Of a stretch of 64,000 nt of DNA, positions 1-11,567 are shown in pieces (position 1 is the stretch's first letter; each line of letters opens with the position of its first letter). This DNA comes from Panax quinquefolius (Eukaryota > Streptophyta > Magnoliopsida > Apiales > Araliaceae). The notes under the pieces are model-generated. The model was not told the DNA's origin and ran no database searches. It was given only the letters and a program-made list of their open reading frames with translations. The position numbers were made by a program, and so were the translations under genes. Where the stretch lies: NCBI GenBank assembly GCA_020205615.1, contig CM035166.1, forward strand, positions 83,195,135 through 83,259,134. The letters run 5' to 3'.

Positions 1-769
1 CCCGCACAATAGTCACTCGGGATTGGTTTTCCTTGATTCTTTTGGGACATCGTTGTGTAGAGATGTGTATGAAATATTGAGACGACGTGGCGTGGCATCG
101 CGTTGGCGAGATGACGATGTTGCCCCTCACCGGTGTTATCGCCGGTTTGGGCTGATAAAGTAGATGTTGCTCAGGGCTTCGCTGAGATTGGACTGCTGCA
201 ATTGTTGAAGGTCCTCAGTGTCATCTACGAGGGTGTGCATCCTCCGGTGTTATTTCGGGTTGGTCTTGAGTATCTCGCGTTAAAGCGCCAAGATTGAAGG
301 CGATTGCATTTGAAACAAGCATTTCCGGGTTATCATTTGGCTTGCATTCCTTGGGGTGATCACCAAGGTTGGTGGCTATTCCATGATTAGGGCCGAGGAC
401 CGGATACCTCGGGGTTATCTCTCGAGATTAATCGGTCTTCTCGGTGTGTGTTTTGTATTGGATCTGCACGCATTTGGGGTTATATCTCGAGGTTGGAATT
501 GTTACTCCCAGTGTGTGTTCTGGGGTTGATGCTGAATTTCCGGTAGTATCCGGAATAGATATGGATTGTCTTTCAGGGTTGCCTCTTAAAGATTTAATTT
601 GTCCTCCGCAATGATATTAGTGACAATGAAGATGTAAAATTTCAGTGTCTACAAAGAATAACTAATTACTTTTGTTGCATAGTATTAGCAGTTGTTTTTG
701 TCATGTCATGCTAACACTCTGTATCATTAAACAGTTTCATATATTATAAGTGAAAGCATTTTGTTTCAG
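1..769. other. Unassigned left flank, possible end of a Tat/Ogre intron
   Basis: I find no reading frame or repeat family here that I recognise. Bases 1-600 are rich in GGTT and TCGG words. The last part, about 600-769, is T-rich and ends in a plant-like acceptor (TTTTGTTTCAG, AG at 768-769) with a branch-like TGCTAAC at 709-715. From 771 a pol-like frame runs open to 872. Ogre-type elements are known to carry an intron between protease and RT, so this may be the end of such an intron. The donor and the protease are outside or unrecognisable. Confidence 0.35.
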
Positions 770-1162
770 GACTCTAAAGTTAGATGTGTCTAAACTTGCT
801 GATGGAGTGTCAATTCTTCATAAGGACTATAACTTCGATGTAAAGTTTGACTCTAACTTGATGGAGATTGAATAAGGGGACTATGAGTTGCCTCAGTAGA
901 TCAAAGAATGGGTCGAAGACAAACCCAAGTCAAATCTTGATCAAACCACTTCCTACAACCTTGGAACCTCAGAAAACCCCAAACAAATCCAGATTGGTAC
1001 GGACGTCACTCCAACTTAAAGGAATGACATGGTTGCTATATTGACCCAATTCCAGGATGTATTTTCTTGGTCTCAAGAAGACATGATTGGTTTGTCCACT
1101 AACATCGTCATACATCACCTTCCCATCAAAGAGGGATTCAAGCTAGTCATATAGAAACTCAG

Positions 1163-1760
1163 GTGATTAAAACTTTAGTGGAGTTTGAAAGTCAAAGAAG
1201 AAATTGTGAAACAATTTCAAGCCGGCATCATCATGGTATCAACATACCTGAGTGGCTATCAAACATAGTCCCTGTACCTAAACCCGGAGGGAAAGAGCGA
1301 GTTTACGTGGATTACAGGGATCTGAACAAAGCTTATCTCAAAGATAGCTTTCTCGTACCATTCATCCATATACTCATTAACAATACGGCTCAGTATGTCA
1401 TGTACTCCTTTGTTGACTACTTTGCTGGGTATCACCAAATCATGGTTGCTAAAGAGGATAGTGAGAAAACTACATTCATCACTCCTTGGGGAACCTTTTA
1501 CTATAGACGGTTGTCATTCGGCCTCATTAATGTCGGAGCTACCTATCAGCGAGACATTATGGCTCTTTTCCATTATTTAATGCACAAAGAGATTGAAGTC
1601 TATGTGGATGACATCATTTTCAAATCCTAAATGGAAGAAGACCACCTAAATCATCTCAAAAACTCTTCAACAGGTTGTGTAAGTACAACTTGAAGCTAAA
1701 TCCAGCCAAGTGTGCCTTCGGTGTTAAATCAGGTAAGTTGCTAGGATTCCTAGTAAGCCA
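1163..1760 (+). pseudogene. Reverse transcriptase domain (Tat lineage), degenerate
   Basis: The open part at 1163-1630 (155 residues) has PVPKPGGKERVYVDYRDLNK near residue 37-56, a SFGLIN motif near 118 and the catalytic YVDD at 147-150. A TAA at 1628-1630 cuts it where the RT thumb should begin. Degraded thumb sequence runs to about 1760 with several more stops. The YVDD box is intact, so the loss comes from stops and frameshifts rather than from catalytic residues. An overlapping frame at 1395-1580 is a shadow. Confidence 0.85.
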
Positions 1761-1807
1761 CAAAGGCATTTGAGCTGGATCCTACAAAAATTTAGGCCAT
1801 TACTGAG

Positions 1808-2746
1808 ATGCCTATACCCCAGACAGAGAGGGAAATACGGGGATTTCTAGGGAGAATCAACTTCATCAGCCGATTCATCTCCCAACTCATAGCAACCTGT
1901 GAGCCCATCTTCAAGTTGTTAAGGAAGAACTCCTCCAAGAAATGGAACAAAGAATGTCAAAAAGCTTTCCTTTCCATCAAAGAGGAACAAATCAAAGCTC
2001 TTGTTTTGGTACCTCCCAGGGATGGTGTTCCCCTATTTATGTACATGTCCATCAATGACAATGCCATGAGCTGCATGCTGGATTAAAAAGATGATAGAGG
2101 CCAAGAAAGAGCTATCTATTACCTCAGCAAAAGATTCAGCATCAGTGAGCACAAGTATACCTTGATTAAGAAAACTTGATGTGCATTAGCATGGGCTTCC
2201 ATGAGATTACAGCATTATCTCCATGGTCACACAACCCATCTCGTATCCCGCATGGATCTTATCAAATATGTGTTTAGCAAACCTATGTTGAATTATCGAC
2301 TGTCCAAATGGCAGTTGATCCTACAGCAATTTGACATCATCTACGTGACTCAAAAGTCTATCAAAGGTCAAGGAATTGTGGATCAACTGGCAGCCGCACC
2401 TTCAGAGGATTTCAATCCCTTGGAGATTTATTTCCCCGATGAAGGGGTAATGATAATTCAGCAACACCATCAAGGCAATACACACCAACTATGGAGGATG
2501 TATTTTGATGGAGCTGTAAACATGGAAGGTGACGGAGCTGGAGCAGTCTTGGTATCTATCTCGGGAGAGCTGTATCTCGTTGCCATCAAATTGCAGTTTG
2601 TCAACACCAACAACACAGCTGAGTATAAAGGTTGTATCATGGGGTTGAAGCTAGCCCAATCCATGGGCGTTAAATGGTTAATTGTCTTTCGAGATTCCAA
2701 CCTAGTGATCAAACAAACCACTAGAATCTATCACACCAAAGAATAA
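1808..2746 (+). pseudogene. Tandem RNase H domains (gypsy RNase H plus archaeal-type RNase H)
   Basis: The part at 1808-2086 carries the connection segment (EIRGFLGRINFISRFI) and the start of the gypsy RNase H. A stop and a poor stretch follow to 2200, then the frame resumes at 2201-2746. After the end of the first RNase H (WQLILQQFDIIYV) comes a second domain starting WRMYFDGAVNMEGDGAGAVL and containing NNTAEYKGCIMGLKLAQ and VFRDSNLVIKQ. Those carry the D, E and D of a second RNase H fold. Such a dual RNase H is known from the Tat group, whose first copy has often lost function. The continuation 2750-3016 (FLHIPRNRSDFANALATLA) finishes the second domain after a stop at 2744-2746. Confidence 0.85.
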
Positions 2747-3239
2747 CATTTGTTGCCTTACCATCGACAAGTTATCCATATGGCTTCGGAGTTTGAAGAA
2801 ATTTCCTTCCTCCACATTCCTCGGAACAGGAGTGACTTTGCGAATGCGCTAGCAACTTTGGCCTCCTTGATCAATATACTTGATAAGGAAGACATGCCAA
2901 ATATCACATTTGCCCGCCAAAAGGCTCCAGCCTATGGGAATTACATCGGAGAAGTATCAGATGAATTGTCTTCCATCCAACACCTTTGGTATCAAGATAT
3001 CAAGGAGTATCTATGAGATGGATCTACACCCGCTGAGGCGAGTCAAGTTGAAAGAAAGCAGATCCATAGAATGTCCATGAAATTCTACCTGAGTGGAGAC
3101 GCACTCAAAAGAGATGCAGGATTAGGCCTTCTAAGATGCCTAGACGAAGACCAAGCTTAGAGGCTCATGGATTAAATCCATGATGGAGTATGCGGCCCAC
3201 ACATAAGAGACCCTTACTTGTCAAGAAGATCCTAAGAAC

Positions 3240-4233
3240 GGGGCATTACTAGCTCTCTCTCAAGGCTGACTGTGATGATCACGTCAAGAGATGTTACTAA
3301 TGCCAAATTCATGGAAATGTTATCCACACCCCTCCAAGGGAGCTCCATAATATGAGTTTTCCATGACCCTTCTCAATGTTCGGAATGGACGTGATCGGGT
3401 CCATCGAGCCCAAAGCTAATAATGGTCATCGGTTTATCTTCACCATGATCAACTACGTCACCAAGTGGGTAGAAGCAGTCTCCTCCCCCAGGGTTACTAA
3501 AGAGGTGATCATTGGTTTCATCAGAAACATTGTCATTTGTCAATATGGACAACCATAGGTGATTGTATCAGACAATGCCAAAAACCTCAACAACCAAATG
3601 ATGGAGGAATTGTGCAGTAAATTCCACATCAAACATCTCAACTCCGTCATCTATCGTCCAAAGATGAATGGTGTTGTTGAAGCGGCTAATAAGAATATCA
3701 AAAAGATCATGCAAAAGATGTCTGTCAATCACAAAGGATGGCCTGACCTGTTGCCTTTGACTCTATTAGCCTAAAGAACGTCAATGCGCACTTCCACTAG
3801 GGCAATCCCCTACTCATTAACCTATGGCATGGAAGTAGTGCTCCCCCATAGAGGTGAAAATGGAATCCCTGAGAGTGTTGATAGACGCTCAGCTGGATGA
3901 AGACCAATGGTTACAAGATCGGTACCACCAATTGTATCTAATATATGAAAAGAGGGCCACAACCATCTTCCATGGTCAGTTATACCAACAGAGGATCGTT
4001 CAATCCTACAACAAGAAATTCCGGCTACGGCAATTAAATTAAAATGACTTGGTGTTAAAGAAGGTCCTTGACAATCAAGATCAATCTAAAGGAAAATTCA
4101 CCCCAAACTGGGAAGGCCCGTTTGTTGTTAAGGAGGTATTGACATGAGGAGCCCTCAAATTACAAGAGATGGATGGAAAGGAATTTCCCTAACTCATCAA
4201 CTCGGACACCGTGAAATGGTACTATATCTGAAG
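3240..4233 (+). pseudogene. Integrase domain (Tat lineage), degenerate
   Basis: A decayed zinc-binding segment precedes 3376. The core begins MFGMDVIGSIEPKANNGHRF with the first catalytic Asp, continues after a TAG (3556-3558) with VIVSDNAKNLNNQMMEELC (second Asp) and PKMNGVVEAANKNIKKIMQK (catalytic Glu). A TAA follows LLPLTLLA at 3772-3774. The segment 3775-3900 still reads like the usual RTSMRTSTRAIPYSLTYGME in the same frame. A C-terminal stretch with FTPNWEGPFVVKEVL lies near 4090-4140. No chromodomain follows, as expected for Tat. A non-functional remnant. Confidence 0.85.
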
Positions 4234-4342
4234 TTACCTGCAAATCAACATCCTTGTTCTAGATCACCAGATCCATCAGTCAACTCAGGTTTTCAAAACC
4301 TTTCTCACTACAACTTTCACAACATCAGTTTGTCCCACCAGG

Positions 4343-4888
4343 GACGAACTACGTAGACCTGATCTCCCCAATACACGAGAGTACGTAGGCAGCCATATTT
4401 ATGGTCCGGTTTAACAATAGAAAAAACAAAAAAAAAATCTCTCCACACTTTTCACCCTTCAACATACAACTTTCAACCTTTTCACACTAGGTTGGACTAC
4501 ACAGACCTGATCTCCCCTTCTCAATGGGAGTATGTAGGAAGTCATTCATGGTGCGGTCTCACCCCTACCAAAAACACAAAACCTTGTCAACAGTACATGG
4601 ATCATCCTTCTAACTTCAATACCAAACCACAAGAGATGGAACTACCTGTTCTCCCCAATACACGGGAATACATCGGCGACCATCTGTTGCGCGGTTAAAC
4701 CACACCTCACCCGCTTAGACCAAAGGGATGGAACTACATGGTCTCCCCACATAAATGGGAGAAAAAACTGGCGACCATCTAAGATGCGGTTGAATCCTCA
4801 AAGAGAAACACCAATCCATAAAAGATGGAACTACATGGTCTCCTCCATACAAAGGAGTACCAACGACCATCTGTGGGCGGTCAACCTC
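4343..4888 (+). repeat. Degenerate direct repeats typical of the Tat 3' region
   Basis: Five diverged units start near 4343, 4483, 4635, 4727 and 4824. Each opens with a G-G-A-ACTAC core followed by CTGATCTCCCC or GGTCTCCCC, then a complementary GGGAG, a GTAGGCAGCC or GGCGACCATC core, and a TGCGGTT-like end. CTCCCC facing GGGAG gives each unit a small stem. Similar repeats downstream of integrase are a known habit of Tat-group elements. Spacing varies from about 90 to 150 bp, so the block has decayed. Confidence 0.7.
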
Positions 4889-5212
4889 AGAGAAGAAAGC
4901 CACAATCCTCTCCATAACCACATTCAGAAATTAGTCCCAAGACACCAAAGGGTAGGGGAATACAAAGATCAACAATCCATTCTGAAAGATCCTGAGACAT
5001 CTCAATGTCCATCCATCAATGAGGAGTTCAGAATACATCAAGATCACAAGCCCTGGAGAACAGACAACTATAAAGCAAGTAACAAGGCATATCTAAAAGG
5101 GAAGTGGATCAAAACATATTTCTTTGCCATATAATACTCTTTGATATATATAATGTGTCATGTACATAACAAAAGTGGCTAACCTAGTCTATGCAAGAAA
5201 ATCAAAGCTAAT
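4889..5212. other. Untranslated spacer between repeat block and antisense ORF
   Basis: An AT-rich to neutral stretch with no convincing coding content. It lies between the last repeat unit and the stop codon of the opposite-strand ORF. I see no LTR boundary in it. Confidence 0.4.
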
Positions 5213-5819
5213 CTATAAACAAGTGGATAAGCGAGCCATCAAGTCTAACATGGCATCCCTCTCAAAAGATGGAGGTAAATCTATGAGCTCCTGCCCTAGG
5301 GTATCCATGCGAGCCAAGAGATCCACGGCCATCTACATGGTGCTACTGTGCTTATCAATGAATGTACTCATCTCTGCAATGATGTCAATAGTATGAGATC
5401 TCAATTTAGTGTTATCTGTAATTGCAGTATCTCGGGTAGTTAGAGCACCATCCCGCTCAATACCAACTGTATCCCTAGATGATCGAGCCTCATTCCGCTC
5501 AACAACAGTGGTATCCCTATGAGCTAGAGCATCATCTCTCTCAACCAGAGCGGCATATCTACCAGAAACATATGTCAGCATCAAGGCCCTAGCTTAATCC
5601 CTCTCAAATGACATCAGATGTAAATGTTGCTCTAAATACTCTTAAGAATGTGGAGTCACATTAGTAAGAATATTGGGGGAATTAACCAGAGCTACTGACA
5701 ACCCAGCAAACAGCTCATCCTCAGTGGGAGAATCATGGTACTCCATTGGCTCCCCACTATCAGAATCAGTACTTGGCTCTGAGGATACAACCCTAGTTGA
5801 TGCAATCTCTGCCTCCAAC
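5213..5819 (-). pseudogene. C-terminal coiled-coil part of the DUF7745-like antisense ORF (fragment 3 of 3)
   Basis: Read on the - strand from 5819, one frame runs through an acidic Ser/Asp-rich linker (TDSDSGEPMEYHDSPTEDE) and a repeating coiled-coil block of ERD-x-A-L-x-x-RDT pattern to a TAG at 5213-5215. Three in-frame stops interrupt it: TAA at 5642-5644, TAA near 5597 and TAG at 5333-5335. The left end of element B lies at 5820. The 5-bp duplication CCAAC (5815-5819 and 35887-35891) shows that this frame once continued directly into 35892, and the two sides are in phase over the junction. The role of the protein is unknown. In the Tat/Grande group, ORFs on the opposite strand downstream of pol are known, which fits this position. 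Confidence 0.65.
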
Positions 5820-7262
5820 TGTGACGCCCCCAAATTATGACCGCCACTAGGTTACTCAATTTCGGTTCATCACGTGCTCAAGGTATTACCATAATAACTA
5901 AAATCATACATTCACAACGAAAGATCTAATTTAGAATAATATACAATGTTTTATTATAATTATTTCCCCAAGTCTCGCAACCTATAGTGCTTAGTAGATT
6001 ACATAATAATATCGAATAAAGACTTATTACATAATCTTACTTCAGCTTAAACATAGTCTGAAAATAGTCTTAACATAGCATAATAAATTTAAACATAAAA
6101 GGGATAAGCTAGTCGGTAGCCTTGCCCTTGCCCTTGTCTTTCCTAGAACCACCTCCCTGTTCCGCCTTAACTGAAAGGTTTTAAATAAGCAAGAATGGGC
6201 ACAAATTGCCCAGCAAGTAATATACAACAAGCATAAGGAGTTTTATAACACATGTTTGAAATATTGAAGTATCATCTCTAAGATAGTTCAGAGTTTCAAA
6301 ATAACATCATGAATAATGAATATCAATAATTCTTGGAATAAGAACAATAATTCAATATAAATCAACTGATATATATGAATTCAGAGACTATCAAGGTATC
6401 CGACTGGATAACAATTTATACTGAGCAGTCACTAAGGACTATTGAATGTCTACTAGAATTACCAATATTAAACTGATAACCCAAAAGAATCAAGTACTCT
6501 AGAGGATCAGTCTACAATACTCTAAGTCATACATAACACCAAAATAATAAACCACTCATGTGTTGGGGTTTCCAACAACATACATTCCCCTTATCATAAG
6601 TTTCCAAGATTTCCGCACCAGTGAATTGGTTTGGCTGTTTTTGTAAACATGCATATAGTCTAGTCAAATCAATGGCATAGACCCTTTAATAATATTCGAG
6701 AACAATACTAAGTTCAACTTGAATAATAGTTTTCAAAACATGCTAGCTCAATTGAACAGATAAGTAAGATAACTTGCATTCAATATATGGATCACAGGAA
6801 TTTCAAGAACTTGCACCACATCCAAAGTTGTGTAAGTTAGGATATTCGCACAATAAAAGGATAGTTCAGATACTTGCTCAATTTTAGATTTGAGTAAGGT
6901 TAGAGAATTTGCTTATGATATGCGTCGAATAAAGTAATGCAAGGGTTTAGGATACTTGCCTCAAGCACAGTTTACCAAAATATCACTTAACAATACTCTT
7001 TCAAATCCTAACTTAATGTAATACGTATATAAGACATTCATTAGTTAAACATTTTTGGTAAACAATCTTGATGTATATAGATCAAGTGTACACACATGAC
7101 TAAATCAAGAAACATTATACGTATGTTATTACGTAGCTCGAATCTATCGTTAGACATCATCATTTTAAAACACCTTGTCAATTCAAGCTAAGATAGGTGT
7201 TAACATGCAAAGCTACCTTTGTCAGTGTATCATGGACTGAAATAAACATAATGAAGTTATAT
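5820..7262 (-). repeat. 3' LTR of element B, terminal part
   Basis: Matches 32138-33590 of the other LTR nearly base for base, beginning TGTGACGCCCCC against TGTGACACCCCC. It stops at 7262 exactly where element A begins. In - orientation this is the R/U5 end of the LTR (ending GGGCGTCACA). Several small open frames in it, such as the one at 6042-6230, have no family likeness. Confidence 0.9.
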
Positions 7263-8039
7263 TGTGACGATTTGATTGTTTGAATTGTGATTCTGAGGAC
7301 AGAATCCTTGTAAGGAGGGAATGATGTAACATTCCAGAATTTTTAATTGTAATATTAAATATTTATTGAATTATATAAATATTTAATAGATGTGTTTATT
7401 GTTGAATAAAAATTTGTTTAATTGATTTAATTTTATTTGGTTAATTATTTGTTAAATAAATAATTAATGAGTTAAGGAAATTATTATTATATTGATATTT
7501 CAATTTGATGATTAAATTATTTGTATTGGTTTATGTGATTAAATGATTTATTTATTTAATTATTATTTGAATTAATTAAATTAAGTATGAAAGCTTGATT
7601 AAATATAGTGTGACAAATAACTATATTATAAGGAGTTAATAAAATAAATTAAAGTAGTTTTATTTGGTTTTGTGCCAAAACAAGACTTAATGGTATTAAG
7701 TGTTTAATTTTTTAAATGGTTTTTGCCAAACAAAGCCCTATGGCTTTTGGAATTCTTTTTAATTTTGAATTATATAAATAAAATAAATAAATTATATAAT
7801 AAATATAATATAATTATAACTTATATCGTTATTTTTTATAAGCGATATCCTAATAAGTATACGTATTATTATATCAGTTTTATTCTTTTAAGCATTGGTT
7901 TCTCAATTCTAATTTTAGTTTTCTAAGCCTAAGAGGAGAATACAGAGAATTGAGAGGAAACCTGAGGATTTCATAGTGATTATCAATTGGTGTTAGTAAG
8001 GATTGCAAGCAAATTAAAGGTATTTTTACATAACCTTAG

Positions 8040-8102
<63 letters not shown>

Positions 8103-10327
8103 CATGTGTATCACGGCATATTGTTGTTCATGTTTTGTGAATTCAAAATTCTAAGTTTACGATTATACAACTGAGTACTTGTAGTTATATGTACTTTTGA
8201 TGACTAAAATTTGTGTTTAAACCAAAATTATATGCTAATTTCGTTTGACAGTAGGAAGCAAATAATGTTAGTATATGTATTTTCTCACATGGCTTGTGTA
8301 AGTATCAATTTTGGTAGTCAATTCATATGTTAAACTGTAAATTAAGTCTTGTACATGTTAGTTCATTAAGAAACGAGCATAACGTAATTTGAAGGAAGCA
8401 ATTTGGTCAAGTATAGAGATTACAGTGATGATTTTTATAAGAGATGTCAAAAATGGAGTTTTTGTATGAAAATATGAAATTTGAGAAATTAAAATAGTTT
8501 TAGTTGTTGTTAAATTGTTCTAATTGATGGAATATGTTAGCAATCATGTTTATGATATTGTATATTTATTTTACGTGTTAATATCACTGTTTGGTGGGTA
8601 AAATTCGTGTTAGTTGGGCTAAAAAATGGCTACTATTCATGCCGTGTCTGCCTCTGTTTGTGCACCAAAATAAGAATCACTATTGATGCTAAGGCTAAAA
8701 AAGCTCGCGTTGTCTGCTGTTATAATTGATTTGAGGCAGAGTAGTCTGCTGCTGCTGCATTCTTGGGGTAACGACATATGTTGGTCTAATGATGTTAGTA
8801 TAATAAACATGTACTAATATAGCTAAAATAGAATGGTGCTATATGGTTAGTAGATTCAAAGTTTGAATGATTAATAAGTGATGAACGTGGTATATTAAGA
8901 CTTAGTGATCATGATGAATAGTAAACAGGTGTTGTGAAGGTTAACACTTGTAATTTCTGATATTTGCATGGTATCTTAACACTTGTGCTAAAATAATAAG
9001 TCTAACTACAAATGCGTATTATGTTGCAACTTGAATGTTAGTATATCTAATAGATGATGGTTCTAAACCTATATGTAGGTGAACGTGAGTTTAATATTAT
9101 AGCTTACGCTCGAGGCAAATTTCTAAACCTATCTTTTTAAATTGAGCAAGTTCTTTAACTCTCCTCTTATAATAATTGAGCATGTTTAATCTTAAGTTAT
9201 TGTAATTCTAATCATTGTTGGCTTACTATAACTTGTTTATAGTTAAACAAGTTTCTTTAGTTCATTCTTTTACAATAAATGTTTCTTGAACCTTAATTCC
9301 TTGTGTTGAATGGTTCAATCACTTTGTATATTTTATTACCATGTGGAGTAAGCATTGTTTCCAGCTTGCTATCAATTAATGCATGTTCGGTAACTAAAAT
9401 TCTAATTTGACAAGATCACAGACCTAGCTTATTATTGTTCAAGCCAAGGTTTATCATTTCTTTATTTTGATCAATACTTATGCTCTCTAGTTATTTCAAG
9501 CATGAGTCTAGAATTTAGTCAGTTCACCTATGATTCTCAAATGTTCTAAGTCATGTTGTTATTAAACAACTATTGTGTTATCAAGCATTGTTGATTCAAC
9601 TAGTTCCCTAGTTGATGATCGTTAAACTTCAAATTACCCTTTAAAGCTTATCCAAACCAAACTTTCTTTAGTGCGGACTTCTACTCTAAATATTGAGATG
9701 AACAACCCTATTTTTAGGAGTTTACGCTTAGCGTTGAAATGTTTGTGCACAATACATTGTACGAATGGCTGATCCCCCCAAGTACGTGGAGTCCTTATAG
9801 TCATATGACTGTTAAAGTTAAAGTTAAAAGATTACTTATAACTGTGGACATGGTTCGTGGTCATTAGACCCTCAATAGTATATTTCAGAATGTTAATAGA
9901 ACATATCATTCAGTTCTATTGAGCCTATTATTTGGCAAATGATGTAAAGTTTATTCATTCTTGTTTCAAGTGAGCTTTGTTTGCTCATTCTTGCTTATAT
10001 AACCATTACAGCTAAGGATGAGAAGGTAGATGTACCTAGCACCAGTAGGGGCAAGGGGAAGATAAACAAGTTTTGAAAACTTGTAATATGTTGATAGTTA
10101 TTTATCAGACTTTAATTTGATCATTGTAATGAACTTATTTAATTTCCGCATTTGAATGATTGTAATTAAAGGTTAGATAACCTAGGAGATATTTTTATTA
10201 ATGTAATCCTGTATGGGCAGGTTTTAGTATTCAATTTTATTATGATTGGGTAGTTAGATATGAATGTTTTGATTAAGTGAACACCAAATCTTGAGGTAAT
10301 GAAGTACCGGGATTTGGGGGTGTCACA
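7263..10327 (+). repeat. 5' LTR of element A
   Basis: Runs from TGTGACGATTTG to GGGGGTGTCACA and is matched by 21691-24733. About 62 bp in, at 7325, it contains a second apparent LTR start (TGTAACATTCC) preceded by a purine-rich AAGGAGGGAATGA. A (TA)n tract of 57 bp lies at 8043-8099 (35 bp in the other copy). The stretch 8622-8766 is almost unalignable with its partner. A TTATATAACC near 9993-10003 is a weak TATA-like site. Confidence 0.92.
8043..8099. repeat. (TA)n microsatellite in LTR A
   Basis: An uninterrupted TA run of 57 bases. The same place in the other LTR (22471-22505) has 35 bases, so the tract has changed length since insertion. Confidence 0.97.
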
Positions 10328-10329
10328 AG

Positions 10330-10347
10330 TTGGTATCAAAGCTTTAG
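10330..10347 (+). other. Primer binding site of element A (initiator Met tRNA)
   Basis: TGGTATCAAAGC begins three bases after the 5' LTR. It matches the plant tRNA-iMet type site (TGGTATCAGAGC) with one change. It sets the direction of A as + strand. Confidence 0.85.
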
Positions 10348-10533
10348 GTTATGTACCTTAGGTGGGGAAAAGCCTTAGGAAGTAACTTTTGAAAAGATAG
10401 TGGTGATTAACTCTTATCGAGTTTTAAGGAAGAAGTAATAAAACACTTATGTGCTTATGTGTTTATAACTTATGTGCTCGTGAGTGTCGAGTAATAATGG
10501 TTAATAATTAAAACTTAAAATTTTGTTGTCAAG

Positions 10534-11280
10534 ATGACTAATGTCGGAGAATCCATTCAGGCTAGGGAGGAGGGACCTCAGATGCCTATAGAGGATGAGC
10601 CACGCGACATTCAGGTTGTTTGGAAACAACTACTGCCACGGGAGTCAGCCCCGTTGGTCATAATAGTTGAAGATGAGGATGATGACGTGGAGACGAATGA
10701 GGAGGATCCCATTGAGTTGCCACAAGAGGATGAGAATGATGACGACGAGGAGGAAGAGACTCCACTAACCTCGATAGCTGCTCGTATGTACGATGAAGTC
10801 TACGACCGTAATGTGGAACTTCAGGATACAGTCGAGGAATTCCAAGAGATAATAGCTGAACAACAGACTGCAATAACATAGAAAGACGGCGAGATCCAGG
10901 ATCGTGAGGAACGACTGACTAATGTCGAGGAGTAGCTAGTACACACAGAAGGAGAGAAAGAACAACTGATCGAGGTGATCGCAGAACTGAAGAACAAACT
11001 GAAGGAAGAAGCTACTAAGAGAGCAAGAGCTGAAGACGCATACGAGGAAGCTTTTCAACGAACCGGAATAGCAGCGAGAGACGCACAAACAAAGAGGATG
11101 AAGATGGAGGAGATGGATAAAGTATTCAACACCATGATTAATCGAGCTCAAGATCGGGTCATGGGATATCCTATTCAGTTCGAGACGCTACCATCATATG
11201 TATTAGATCGCAGAACAATGTTTCGGATCATGGAGGAAGAACGTAGTAAGGCTAAGCAGTATCTTAGTAGAACATCGTAG
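10534..11280 (+). pseudogene. Extra acidic coiled-coil ORF upstream of gag in element A, broken by two stops
   Basis: One frame of 249 codons from an ATG at 10534 (MTNVGES) to TAG at 11278-11280, with in-frame TAG stops near 10879 and 10933. The N-terminus has EPRDIQVV, then a strongly acidic stretch (EDEDDDV, DEEEE) at about residues 50-80, then a long heptad-like coil, then a basic end (KRMKMEEMDKVFNTM) and GYP. The homologous ORF in element B has the same plan with EPRDIHVV, an acidic block, a coil and KRRKMNKM...TM...YP. It lies between primer site and gag and is separate from gag. I know of no function; a Gag partner or a factor of the RNP particle is a guess. Confidence 0.75.
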
Positions 11281-11567
11281 TTGTTATGCGATTAATAAAT
11301 GTTAAATAAATTGTAAATCCCAAGTGTTATGTAACCTATGGGATATGATGATGATGTTGTCCTGAAACTTTTGATGTTCAGGAAAGTAATGTAAATAGCA
11401 GTAATGCTATTGTTTTATATTTTCAAAGAGATTATGAATAAATAAAAGTTGTTATTTTATTCAAAGTGTTACGTGATTATATGGTTATTTCTTTTATGGA
11501 GGCAAGTTAAGTAGAAATTACTTAAAAGAGTTGAATAATAATCTAATGAGTGTATTTCTAACAGAAA
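11281..11567. other. Spacer between extra ORF and gag in element A
   Basis: AT-rich leader-like sequence with no open frame of note on the + strand. The gag start follows AACAGAAA. The equivalent spacer in element B is 30823-31238. Confidence 0.5.

Larger units (their letters stand above)
770..4233 (+). pseudogene. pol: Tat/Ogre-lineage pol pseudogene
   Basis: Remains of a Ty3/gypsy polyprotein that would copy element RNA and integrate the cDNA. The order is pro-RT linker (770-1162), RT (1163-1760), RNase H (1808-2190), a second archaeal-type RNase H (2480-2900) and integrase (3240-4233). The second RNase H is the hallmark of the Tat group. Stops and frameshifts occur throughout, for example TAA at 871-873, TAG near 898 and TAG near 3556, so no functional enzyme is made. 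The linker keeps the usual IKEWVED and FSWSQEDM wording found just before RT. gag and protease are not recognisable to the left. On the same element follow a repeat block and an opposite-strand ORF. Confidence 0.85.

Noticed and set aside
6042..6230. Small ORF in the left LTR of B
   Set aside because: LTR sequence; frame not kept in the equivalent part of the other LTR near 32370-32550.
7723..7926. 67-codon hydrophobic ORF in LTR A
   Set aside because: AT-rich LTR sequence. The other LTR copy has indels that break the frame.
10936..11151. - strand ORF opposite the accessory ORF of A
   Set aside because: Shadow of the coiled-coil coding region.
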